Source: Candidatus Thorarchaeota archaeon (lineage in GTDB: Archaea; Asgardarchaeota; Thorarchaeia; Thorarchaeales; Thorarchaeaceae). Taken from it: a stretch of 41,552 nt of DNA. The notes beneath the pieces were generated by a model. That model searched no databases. It was given only the letters and a program-made list of their open reading frames with translations, and was not told the origin of the DNA. Shown piece by piece: positions 26,532-35,836 of the stretch. Positions within the stretch are counted from its first letter, which is position 1. Each line of letters begins with the position of its first letter. The DNA lies in the NCBI GenBank assembly GCA_030593165.1, contig JAUVHR010000001.1:89025-130576 (forward strand), in the 5' to 3' direction. The position numbers and the translations under genes were made by a program.

Positions 26532-29500
26532 GTGAAAGATACTGGTCTAACTCTTCCCAAGCATAGTTTCAACTACGGGATATACTTCGAGGAATTAAAC
26601 TCAGAAATCGAGCGCATCTATGCTATTGCAGAAGCCGCAAGAGCTAAGGGTGTCGATCCATCAACTAGAGTCGAAATCCCACCTGCGCATGACGTAGCAG
26701 GCCGTGTCGAGGCAACTTTAGAAGGTCCTAAAGGCGTAGCAAAAAGAATTCGTGAACTACAGAAAACAAAGCCCCGAGAGGAAGTCGCTTTCGAAGTTGC
26801 GAAGGAGATTGCACTGTCCGAGCTTGGAGGGATAGAAGACAGAGAGAAGGCAGCAGACAAAGCAGTTCGTGTGGCTCTCTCAATTCTTACTGAGAGCATA
26901 ACTGCAGCACCCATAGAAGGCATTGCAAAGGTCCGTATCAGAGGCTCCGGGGCTGATCAGTATCTTGCAATCTACCTCGCTGGTCCAATTCGTGCTGCGG
27001 GTGGAACAGAGGCAGCCATGACAGTTCTGGTTGCAGATTACGTGCGTCAAGTTCTTGATCTACCTTCTTTCAAGGCGACCGAACTTGAGATAGAACGCGC
27101 CTTGGAAGAGGTAGAACTCTATTCGAGAGCAGCGAATCTTCAATACACAGTACATCCAGAATTAATCAAGCTCGCTGCATCGAAGATGCCTATAATGCTA
27201 ACTGGCGAGCCCACGGAAGAGTTCGAAGTATCTGGTAGCAGAGATATCGAACGTATTGAAACTAACCGTGTCAGAGGCGGCGCGGTCTTGGTACTCAACG
27301 ATGGAGTGGTAGGTCGTGCTGCAAAACTGGCCAAAATCGTGGATCGCCTAGAAATGCCCGGGTGGGAGTGGTTGGACACTCTTGTCAAAGCAACGTCCAA
27401 GACGGATACTCCCGAGAGCGATGATCCGTCGAAAAAACTCGAACCAAAATCAGACTATCTGGTTGATGTTATAGGAGGGCGACCTGTATTCTCACACCCC
27501 TCTCGAGTTGGAGGATTTCGACTTAGATATGGGCGATCCAGAAACACTGGACTTGCAGCAGTTGGAGTTCATCCTGCGACCATGTACGTTGTTGAGGAAT
27601 TTCTTGCTCCCGGTACTCACATCCGCACAGAACGACCGGGAAAGGGGTCAATTGTTTCACCTGTTGACACAATCGAGGGTCCAATCATACTCCTGAAGAA
27701 TGGCACTGTGAAACAGATATCATCTGCTGACGATGCACGAAACCTTGAGGGGAAAATAGAACGCATAATCTACTTGGGTGACATTCTTGTTGCACTCGGC
27801 GAATTCCTAGAGAATAATCATCCTCTAGTTCCTTCTGGATACTGTGAAGAATGGTGGTCACATGATTTGGACCAAGCCTGTAATCATCTGAGCAAGACGG
27901 AACTTGAACGCCGCCTTGCTAAGATAGACCTCACACCGGAAGAGCTTGCAGAGTTCATCGAGTCACCTCTATCAATAGTCCCATCGTCAAAGCATGCATT
28001 GAATCTGTCCAAACAATTCAAGGTCCCACTACATCCCCGGTATCTATACAGATGGCGAGTTCTCAACACTGTGGAGTTCTTCAAGTTTCGTTCTTGGTTC
28101 TTATCAAAGTACAGGATAAAGAAAGAACCCGTAGGTGATGTGATTACACTCCCTAATAACGCAAAACAAAAGGCCATCCTCGAAAAGCTAGGGATACCAC
28201 ACACACTCAATGAGAGTGGCAAGCAGCTTCGAATAACAGACGACTCTTTCACTGTACTTGCCCAGCTTGGTAAAGGTGATACTGGAGAAACTAAAACAGA
28301 GGACGTTCTAGCAATACTAAACACAGTAGCTGATGTAGAATTACGCGACAAATTAGGGTTTTCCATTGGAGCCAGAATGGGGCGGCCCGAGAAGGCAGAA
28401 GAACGCAAGATGCATCCGCCAGTCCAAGTGCTTTTTCCAGTTGGTCGTACAAAAGGTAGTGAACGACGACTAGAACACGTGGCAAGAAGTGTTCAAGCAG
28501 TGCAAACACTAGATTCCTTTGATATTGATACCGATGAGGTTTCTAGATCTTCTATGATATCAGGGACATCTCTCGAGCTTGTTTCAAGGACATGTCCAGC
28601 CTGTGGAAACAAGACTTTTGAGTCCAGATGTCCGGAATGCGGATTCCATACTGAGATTGAAAGGTGGTGCTCCCAAGATGACTGTGGACTGCCAATTGAT
28701 GAAACTACTGGAATGTGTCCCAGAAGTCATGATGTCAACCAGATCCGTTCCACTAGGGACATCATTGTTGATATGCAGGATTTGCTTGATAGGACCAAGG
28801 TTGAGGTCAATGAGCCCCAGACCTATAATCCTCGTGGCGTTCTAGGTCTCACCAGTGATTCGAAGATTCCAGAATACCTAGGAAAGGGCATTCTCCGTGC
28901 AAAGCACGGGGTCTATTGCTATCGGGATGGTACAACCAGATTCGATGTGACTGACGCTCCTCTGACACACTTTACACCGAAAGAGATTGGGGTCTCAGTA
29001 GAAAGCCTTGAGGAGATAGGCTATTACTCTGACTATAAGGGAGAACCACTTGTTGACGAGAATCAAATAGTTGAACTCAAGGTCCAAGACATTATAATTC
29101 CCGAGAACGGCGCAGATTACATGATCAGGGTTGGCAAGTTCGTTGATGACTGTTTGGAGAAAATCTATGGGCTTGAGAGATACTACAACTTCTCCGAACC
29201 CAATGATATTGTTGGACAACTAGTGATTGGTCTTGCCCCACATACTTCCGCGGGTATAATCGGACGGATAATCGGTTTCACCAACGCAAGTATATGCTAT
29301 GCCCATCCTTACTGGCATGCTGCAAAACGGAGGAACTGTGATGGTGACGAGGATGCACTCCTACTTGTCTTGGACGCATTGATCAACTTTTCCAAGTCCT
29401 ATCTTCCGGCTGGGAGAGGTGGTTTTATGGACGCTCCTCTTGTTCTGTCAGTTATTCTCAACCCTTCAGAGGTTGATGATGAGGCACACAACATTGAGGT

Positions 29501-30077
29501 CTGTCACAGATACCCGGCTCAGTTCTTCGATATGGTTGCTCACGCACAACACCCCAAGGTTGTAGAAAACTTGGTTGACATTATCGCCTCACGTATAGAT
29601 TCTGAGGCACAGTATGAAGGCTTTGGTTTCACCCATGGCACATCATCATTCGATGCAGGACCCACAAACACGAGATACAAGATTCTAGGCGGTATGGAAG
29701 AAAAGCTCAATGCACAGCTCTTCCTCGCAACCCTTATTGACGCAGTTGACGCACAGGATGTCGCTGAGAGAGTACTCTCACATCATTTTATCAGAGACAT
29801 TAGAGGAAACCTTAGGGCATACTCAACGCAAAAGATACAGTGCAGGACGTGCCACAGAGTCTTTAGAAGGATTCCTCTCTCCGGGAAGTGTGTCTGTGGC
29901 TCAGATTTGTCATTGACGGTGCGAGAGAAGAACATATCCAAGTACATCTCTGTAGCAGAGAGATTGATTGAGGAACATGGTCTCGGACAATACCTACAGG
30001 AACGTCTTCGGCTCGTGAACTCTGCACTTGAGTCGCTGTTTGTGTCTGAACAGACCAGTCTTGAAGACTATTTCTAG
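26532..30077 (+). CDS. polC: DNA polymerase D large subunit DP2
   Basis: Full-length DP2 (FNYGIYFEELNSEIERIYAIAEAARAKGVDP..., AGGTEAAMTVLVADYVR, NCDGDEDALLLVLDALINFSKSYLPAGRGGFMDAPLVLS); GTG start; no intein. Confidence 0.97.
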   Translation: MKDTGLTLPKHSFNYGIYFEELNSEIERIYAIAEAARAKGVDPSTRVEIPPAHDVAGRVEATLEGPKGVAKRIRELQKTKPREEVAFEVAKEIALSELGGIEDREKAADKAVRVALSILTESITAAPIEGIAKVRIRGSGADQYLAIYLAGPIRAAGGTEAAMTVLVADYVRQVLDLPSFKATELEIERALEEVELYSRAANLQYTVHPELIKLAASKMPIMLTGEPTEEFEVSGSRDIERIETNRVRGGAVLVLNDGVVGRAAKLAKIVDRLEMPGWEWLDTLVKATSKTDTPESDDPSKKLEPKSDYLVDVIGGRPVFSHPSRVGGFRLRYGRSRNTGLAAVGVHPATMYVVEEFLAPGTHIRTERPGKGSIVSPVDTIEGPIILLKNGTVKQISSADDARNLEGKIERIIYLGDILVALGEFLENNHPLVPSGYCEEWWSHDLDQACNHLSKTELERRLAKIDLTPEELAEFIESPLSIVPSSKHALNLSKQFKVPLHPRYLYRWRVLNTVEFFKFRSWFLSKYRIKKEPVGDVITLPNNAKQKAILEKLGIPHTLNESGKQLRITDDSFTVLAQLGKGDTGETKTEDVLAILNTVADVELRDKLGFSIGARMGRPEKAEERKMHPPVQVLFPVGRTKGSERRLEHVARSVQAVQTLDSFDIDTDEVSRSSMISGTSLELVSRTCPACGNKTFESRCPECGFHTEIERWCSQDDCGLPIDETTGMCPRSHDVNQIRSTRDIIVDMQDLLDRTKVEVNEPQTYNPRGVLGLTSDSKIPEYLGKGILRAKHGVYCYRDGTTRFDVTDAPLTHFTPKEIGVSVESLEEIGYYSDYKGEPLVDENQIVELKVQDIIIPENGADYMIRVGKFVDDCLEKIYGLERYYNFSEPNDIVGQLVIGLAPHTSAGIIGRIIGFTNASICYAHPYWHAAKRRNCDGDEDALLLVLDALINFSKSYLPAGRGGFMDAPLVLSVILNPSEVDDEAHNIEVCHRYPAQFFDMVAHAQHPKVVENLVDIIASRIDSEAQYEGFGFTHGTSSFDAGPTNTRYKILGGMEEKLNAQLFLATLIDAVDAQDVAERVLSHHFIRDIRGNLRAYSTQKIQCRTCHRVFRRIPLSGKCVCGSDLSLTVREKNISKYISVAERLIEEHGLGQYLQERLRLVNSALESLFVSEQTSLEDYF

Positions 30078-30082
30078 GCGAC

Positions 30083-30946
30083 TCATTTTGTCGATTCAGC
30101 AGCTAACTTGAGTAAATCACGGTCTTCAATCATACCGATGAGGCTGCCTGATGCAGATAGAACCGGGGCTTGATCAATGTCATTCTTCCTCAAGATTCTC
30201 ACAACATCAGCAACAGAGGAAACCTCAGTGACGTTGATGATGGTTTTAGTCATCACATCTCTAACCGGTACAGGAGGTAGCTTAAGCAATCTCTTTGTCA
30301 CAACGAGGAAATCCTTGGAGGTCCATCCCCATTCAACACCGGATTCCGTACCAGTATGTGTTTTGGATATATTGTCCTCGACGGTAACTTCGGATAATCG
30401 AATATAGTCACTGACCGATATCATTCCAGTAGCTCCTCCTTCTTCATTGACTATGAAAAGAGCATTTTTGCCTGCCATCTCCATTATCATGTAAGAGAGG
30501 GGGAGTGGAGTTTCAGTCCAAACCGCAATGACCTGAATATTCACAAAATCCTTGATTGGCATCTTCTGGAACTTTTCATCGTTCTCGAGGATTGCTCCCA
30601 GAATGTCTGGAATCGATAAGAGTCCAACCAATTCATCATTATCAACCACTGGAATTCTCCTGAAGTTTTTCTCCAACATGAGCTTGATTGCAGTTCTAAC
30701 TGCAGATCTGGGAGTTACCGTGGCGGGGTCTCTCATCATGAGCATAGCAATCTGGTTTTCGTCTGGATTACGAAGAAGGTCACTCCTTGTAATCATCCCA
30801 ACTAATGTCTTTGTACCCTTTTTGCAGACTGGGAATCCATTGATCTGCTTTTCTGCCATTTTCAGTAAGACGTCTTCTCTGGTGCCCGGTACTGAAACGT
30901 ATACTACGTCGGACTGCATGCATTCCGCTACTTTCACATTAATCAC
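30083..30946 (-). CDS. Four-CBS-domain protein
   Basis: Repeated CBS motifs (NGFPVCKKGTKTLVGMITRSDLL; RRIPVVDNDELVGLLSIPDIL; ...APVLSASGSLIGMIEDRDLL). Confidence 0.88.
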   Translation of the reverse strand: MINVKVAECMQSDVVYVSVPGTREDVLLKMAEKQINGFPVCKKGTKTLVGMITRSDLLRNPDENQIAMLMMRDPATVTPRSAVRTAIKLMLEKNFRRIPVVDNDELVGLLSIPDILGAILENDEKFQKMPIKDFVNIQVIAVWTETPLPLSYMIMEMAGKNALFIVNEEGGATGMISVSDYIRLSEVTVEDNISKTHTGTESGVEWGWTSKDFLVVTKRLLKLPPVPVRDVMTKTIINVTEVSSVADVVRILRKNDIDQAPVLSASGSLIGMIEDRDLLKLAAESTK

Positions 30947-31174
30947 TTTCCAATTTGGAGTAGAGTATCCACGGCGCCTATGCTATTTCTAGAAGAAATG
31001 ATTGATACCTTCATTGTTGAATAGACTCCGGTATTACATAAAATTTGTCACATCTAAACACGCGACTCTTGTCTGAATTCCATCCATCTAGCGATTAACA
31101 CCAGAACACGATAAGAGCCCTTTCTTGCCTTTTATGGTTTTCCTAGCAACAATTCAGAACCTTGACCCGAAGAG

Positions 31175-31735
31175 TCACCAAGGGTTCTTCTTCACTCCAA
31201 TTAGATAACCAAGAGTATTGCTAAGTAAATGAATCCCAAAGGTGACGATGATTAACACAGCCGGATAAAACGAATTTGGGTCGAGGAACGGAGCTGCAAA
31301 AATCAGGGCCATCAGAACAAAGCCGAGCTGGTCAAGGACAGGAGATGGGGCACCACTACGCAACCCGACTCTTCTTTTCAGAAAGGACCCCACCAAGTCG
31401 CCAGTCAAGGCTCCAACTGACAGCATGAATCCCACCAAAAGGGGCATGTTGAGAATCACATCCATATCTGGGGTCACTGTTAGATAGTTGACCATCCCAC
31501 TTCTCACATAAGGTGCAGCATAGACTAAGATTGCTCCAGTTAGAGTCCCCCAGAAAACGCCTGCGACAAATCCCCTGATGGTCTTACCATCTCCCAACAG
31601 TCTACCACCGTTTCGGAACATCTTGCCGCCGTCGATAGGCCGGCCGCCGCCGAAGATTACTGGGGTTGAGTTGGCAATCCATGCGGGAAGTCCCAACCAG
31701 AGAGCAAGTCCGATGAGAGCAAGTTCCGCATACAT
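31175..31735 (-). CDS. carS: CDP-archaeol synthase (CarS/DUF46)
   Basis: IANSTPVIFGGGRPIDGGKMFRNGGRLLGDGKTIRGFVAGVFWGTLTGAILV, LDQLGFVLMALIF; start MYAEL preferred over 31921. Confidence 0.92.
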   Translation of the reverse strand: MYAELALIGLALWLGLPAWIANSTPVIFGGGRPIDGGKMFRNGGRLLGDGKTIRGFVAGVFWGTLTGAILVYAAPYVRSGMVNYLTVTPDMDVILNMPLLVGFMLSVGALTGDLVGSFLKRRVGLRSGAPSPVLDQLGFVLMALIFAAPFLDPNSFYPAVLIIVTFGIHLLSNTLGYLIGVKKNPW

Positions 31736-31740
31736 CTGTG

Positions 31741-32475
31741 TTACTCCTCGGTAGATTCGCCTAGTTCCTGCAAACCTTCTTGCAGATTTCGTTCTGTTAC
31801 AAATCCAGTCTGAGCAAGATACAAAGTTTCTCCCCTTGGAGATTCCTCCGGCATCAACCTTTCTACAATCCGCTCGCCCTTGCTTTTTCCCTTCCTCAGA
31901 CGGATTACAGAATCGGACCAATACGCAAGAATGTTACCAGCAACCGGTTCGAAATCATGACCCTTTTTCATGCTACCCCTTACTTGATTGAGTACCAAAA
32001 CCGCAATATCTCTATGTCTGGCAAGTCCCTTCAGTATTCCAGCTTGAGTGTTCAACTCCCTATGGGCTGCATAGTTCACACTCTTGTCTTCTAAGGCTGC
32101 TCGATACAGTTTCGTAAGTGTATCAATGACAATCAGTTTTGTGTTATGTTTCGCATAGAATTCGAGATCATCAATGACCGCGCCCTGTTCAATGAAGCTC
32201 TTGGGCGAGATTATACGTACGAGGTCTTCGATGTCTACAAACTCCTTTCCTGTGATTTGCTTCAATCGTTCTAGTGGGGATGACATCTCGGAATTGATGA
32301 AGGTGATACAGACTCCTAGTCCACATGCAGCATTTACAAACTGAAGTGCCAATGTAGTCTTGCCTGAACCTGCCTCTCCGTAGACATGTGTGAATCGCCC
32401 TGTATGAAGGCCTCCATCAAGAACCCGATCCAGCAGAGATACACCTGACGAAAGAATCAAATCATGGACCACCAT
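31741..32475 (-). CDS. radB: RadB-like RecA-family ATPase
   Basis: GVSLLDRVLDGGLHTGRFTHVYGEAGSGKTTLALQFVNAA, LIVIDTLTKLYRA; RecA core without an N-terminal extension. Confidence 0.85.
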   Translation of the reverse strand: MVVHDLILSSGVSLLDRVLDGGLHTGRFTHVYGEAGSGKTTLALQFVNAACGLGVCITFINSEMSSPLERLKQITGKEFVDIEDLVRIISPKSFIEQGAVIDDLEFYAKHNTKLIVIDTLTKLYRAALEDKSVNYAAHRELNTQAGILKGLARHRDIAVLVLNQVRGSMKKGHDFEPVAGNILAYWSDSVIRLRKGKSKGERIVERLMPEESPRGETLYLAQTGFVTERNLQEGLQELGESTEE

Positions 32476-32527
32476 CAAAATGTCGCGCTCTCCGAAAGAT
32501 AAACCTATTCTCAGAAGGTCAGATTTG

Positions 32528-33301
32528 ATGTCTCTATACGAAGTTGCCATTGCTACTCGTAATCCGAAGACGCTCTATCTGACAATCGAGCTTCTTGAGA
32601 ATCTGGGCATACACTTTGTCATTCGTGCACCAGATGATATTGAAGATGGCCTCGCAGGTGTAATTATGACAACTCTCGCAGATATGTCCAAGCTATCACA
32701 CATAGTGGAATCCAAAATTATGTTGATTGAAGACACAATGGACCCTGATGAAACAACAATCCGGCTCATGTTTGACCTGCTTGACATATCCTTGCCGTCA
32801 CTTTGTGTAGTTGGTGTTGATCCTGGAATGCGGTTTGGTATAGCCCTTGTTGAAAACGGACAAAGGTTGCATTCTAAGACCTGTTCCACCCCACATGAGG
32901 CTGTTCGTTCTACTCTCAGATGGTCTCTCTTCATTTCGCGAATATATCCCGACTGTTCAATAGTCACCCGAATTGGCACTGGTTCAAGACTATACGAGGT
33001 TCTATATCTTCGTGGCCTACGCGATACTGACTACCCCTTTTTCGTTGAGCTCGTTGATGAACGCAATACGACAGTTAGGGGTAAATCCGACCAATCATCA
33101 GCTGTCATAATTGCGAGTCGCAGAGGCCGTAGATCTGTAGAGTCTGACTACCACCTAGATGTGAAGGATGGGTATATTCGTTCACTAGTACAACTTGTTT
33201 CCAGAATCAGTGACGGGCGACTCTCTCTGACAAAGGATGAAGCAAGGTCTGTGCTGCTTGACAATGTAACATTAGAGGCGCTTCTCAGTGAGAAGTCTTA
33301 G
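32528..33301 (+). CDS. RNase H-fold protein resembling YqgF/RuvX or RuvC resolvases
   Basis: GVDPGMRFGIALVENGQ, FFVELVDERNTT, SDQSSAVIIASRRG, in the order seen in YqgF/RuvX. Confidence 0.6.
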   Translation: MSLYEVAIATRNPKTLYLTIELLENLGIHFVIRAPDDIEDGLAGVIMTTLADMSKLSHIVESKIMLIEDTMDPDETTIRLMFDLLDISLPSLCVVGVDPGMRFGIALVENGQRLHSKTCSTPHEAVRSTLRWSLFISRIYPDCSIVTRIGTGSRLYEVLYLRGLRDTDYPFFVELVDERNTTVRGKSDQSSAVIIASRRGRRSVESDYHLDVKDGYIRSLVQLVSRISDGRLSLTKDEARSVLLDNVTLEALLSEKS

Positions 33302-35226
33302 CTGGAAAAGAATCTGTGCAGTTGATCAGAAACAAGTACTGGATCATTGGGTACAACTTGAATGACATCACGTAACCAAATGGGGAAGAATCTTCGAAGA
33401 TAAGGTGTTCCGAACCGTTGATCAAGGAGGATTATTGCTCCCTTGTCATCTGACTTACGTACTGGTCTGCCCGCTGCTTGAATGGCCCTTGTCATTGCAG
33501 GCATAACGTATGCGTAATCTCTTCCTTTACCATTGAATTTCTTATTGTAGTATTCTATCAATGCCTCAGTTCTAAGAGTGGGTTTTGCATAGGGCACACC
33601 CACAACAATCACACTGTCCATTTCAGGTCCAGGAAAATCGCCGCCCTCAGAATTGCGACCCCCTTGAACCCCCAAGAGTACTGCTCCACCATTCACTCCA
33701 AACTCCTTGAATTCGCTAATCATTCTATCGTTTTCCGAGCTCTTCATTCTTGGTTTCTCAGTGAATAGCTTGCATCTTAGTCTACTTTCAAGGCCTGCGT
33801 GGTTGATGGCCTTCGCAACTGAATAGCTTGGTGCAAAGATACCTGTGTTTCCGGGTGTTGCATGAGCAACTGCAACACAATGATGTACGATTTCCTCGAA
33901 CAGAGAATCAGTCCGATTCCTATACGAGGTGTCAAGATCTTCAATAATCATCCCAAGTCTATTGCTTGTGACAAATGGATTCTGGAATGTTGCTGTTATT
34001 GCTTCCGAACTCAGACCCAGCATCTCTGAATATGCATCGAGTGGTGAGATGGTACCTGAAATTGCAATGGTGCTGTGAACCATTTGAAGTATCGGCCGGG
34101 TGACTGCAGTGGGGTCCAGAGCCACCAAGTCAAGAGAAGCCTTGACACTGCCTTGTCCCTCAGCTCCTGTATTCAGAATATGCATGTAGTCTTCACGTTC
34201 GGCAGTTCTAAGCCACATACTCATGAAGTCCCCTAGTCGGAATATGCTGGAACGGGGAAACTTGCCACTCTTCAAAAGGGCTCTTCGAATACTGGCACCC
34301 TGAGTAAGCAAATGTGCAATGAGATCATCCTCATCTTCGAATTCACTCCCAATCAGTGCCACACCAAGAATTTCTCTGGGATTGACCTTCTTCTCGCTCC
34401 CCTGTTTCATCTTGCCGAGGAAATCAAGAACCAAGCTAATCAGTTCACGACAGAAATTCTTTGATTTCGAATCATTGTAGGTTGTCGCCTCGCGCATTGC
34501 CTGCCGCATCGTACCTACCGTCAATGAATCACTTGCAGAGTTCAATGCAGTCGATGGAACATTATGGGCCTCATCCTCTACTAGGACTATTCGTGATGTG
34601 GGTGTTTCAAGCTCGGGGATGAACGTTTCAAGAATGAAAGGATCAAAGACATAGAGATAGGAGAGTGCAACCACATCAACTACCTTTGCAAGCTGTTTGG
34701 CCAGCTCGTAGGGGCAATAGCTTCTGATTTTAGCAATCTTCACGATATCCGGTGCTTTCAAAACCTTGAATGGCATTTCTTCAAGCAATTCTTCGGGTCC
34801 TCCTGCTTTTCGGATATACTCGTAATAGACACATTTGCGTTCTGCCTTCAGATGTCTACAAACTTCACTGACGGGAGCGATGACGCCTGCATTTTCTACC
34901 ACAAAGCTGTTCAGGCACATGTGGTTTCTTCCCCGGAAAGAAACTCCGGTAACAGGCTGATGCTCAGAAATCCCCTCCAGCTCTTCCATAACCCGATCCA
35001 GTTGCCTGTGTGTTCTTGCACAATAGAGAATTTTTCCACGGTTCTCCGTAATCCATGGCAGGACGCCACACAGCGTGGCCACGGTCTTTCCGAATCCATT
35101 CGGAGCTTCAATGCAAGACTGGGCTCCCCTTTTCACCGTCGCCTCTATCTTCTTCATCATGTCATCTTGTCCCTTTCGGGATTTGGTGTAAGGAAAGAAG
35201 TCTGAGAAAGAAATTTGCCCGGACAT
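33298..35226 (-). CDS. Rad3/XPD-like superfamily 2 helicase
   Basis: EAPNGFGKTVATLCGVLPW (Walker A), VLVEDEAHN (DEAH), cysteines in HMCLN, VCRHLK, KCVYYEY, SYCPYE compatible with a 4Fe-4S domain; start may be further upstream. Confidence 0.9.
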   Translation of the reverse strand: MSGQISFSDFFPYTKSRKGQDDMMKKIEATVKRGAQSCIEAPNGFGKTVATLCGVLPWITENRGKILYCARTHRQLDRVMEELEGISEHQPVTGVSFRGRNHMCLNSFVVENAGVIAPVSEVCRHLKAERKCVYYEYIRKAGGPEELLEEMPFKVLKAPDIVKIAKIRSYCPYELAKQLAKVVDVVALSYLYVFDPFILETFIPELETPTSRIVLVEDEAHNVPSTALNSASDSLTVGTMRQAMREATTYNDSKSKNFCRELISLVLDFLGKMKQGSEKKVNPREILGVALIGSEFEDEDDLIAHLLTQGASIRRALLKSGKFPRSSIFRLGDFMSMWLRTAEREDYMHILNTGAEGQGSVKASLDLVALDPTAVTRPILQMVHSTIAISGTISPLDAYSEMLGLSSEAITATFQNPFVTSNRLGMIIEDLDTSYRNRTDSLFEEIVHHCVAVAHATPGNTGIFAPSYSVAKAINHAGLESRLRCKLFTEKPRMKSSENDRMISEFKEFGVNGGAVLLGVQGGRNSEGGDFPGPEMDSVIVVGVPYAKPTLRTEALIEYYNKKFNGKGRDYAYVMPAMTRAIQAAGRPVRKSDDKGAIILLDQRFGTPYLRRFFPIWLRDVIQVVPNDPVLVSDQLHRFFSS

Positions 35227-35247
35227 ATGAACCTCAGAATGAAGTGA

Positions 35248-35643
35248 ATGCATACCATTGATAACCATGTTGCTTTCTACAATGACTCAGTGAGCAAATT
35301 GAAGTCTGATGATATTACTGAGTTCATTTCCGAAACATCTCAGGGAAAACTCAAGGTCCGAGTGATGAGTTTGGATAACGGGCTTCTCATTCTCGTTTCT
35401 GACAGGGACAGCTTCAAATTCGGTATATCCGCCTTCGCAATCCCCCCTGCTCAGGGGCGGAGTGAACCGTCTTCTGCTGGCCTCTTCACTGTGGGGGCTG
35501 AGAACACATATGTACGTACTATTGCAGAGAGAATTGCAGTATGGACCACCAAGACCTGCATGTTGATTGTAGGAGTGAAAAATCTGGACCAGAGATGGAT
35601 GATGGAGATTCTATCTACCTTGAAGACGAATCTCTTAACATGA
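35248..35643 (+). CDS. Hypothetical protein
   Basis: 131-aa ORF divergent from the helicase gene. Confidence 0.6.
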   Translation: MHTIDNHVAFYNDSVSKLKSDDITEFISETSQGKLKVRVMSLDNGLLILVSDRDSFKFGISAFAIPPAQGRSEPSSAGLFTVGAENTYVRTIAERIAVWTTKTCMLIVGVKNLDQRWMMEILSTLKTNLLT

Positions 35644-35836
35644 GATGAGTAATGACATCCCGCACCCATACTCCTAGTTCTTCTGTTGCCAGTAATGATA
35701 CAAGATACTCCTTCCATTCGATTTCGAGTGCATTCCGCCACACATCGAATGCAGTCTGTAGATTCTGAGAGGCCGCCTGATGATAGGAACAGTACTCTGC
35801 TTCGGTTTCCCGTTCACAAATCTCACACTTATTCAT
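35615..35836 (-). CDS. Small zinc-ribbon-like hypothetical protein
   Basis: MNKCEICERETEAEYCSYHQ; start overlaps the topoisomerase stop (ATGAATAA). Confidence 0.6.
   Translation of the reverse strand: MNKCEICERETEAEYCSYHQAASQNLQTAFDVWRNALEIEWKEYLVSLLATEELGVWVRDVITHLMLRDSSSR

Noticed and set aside
27884-28408. 174-aa minus-strand ORF
   Set aside because: Antisense inside PolD DP2; Ser/Arg-rich composition typical of a shadow frame.
26532-30077. Intein in PolD DP2
   Set aside because: The reading frame runs through the conserved NCDGDEDA region without interruption.
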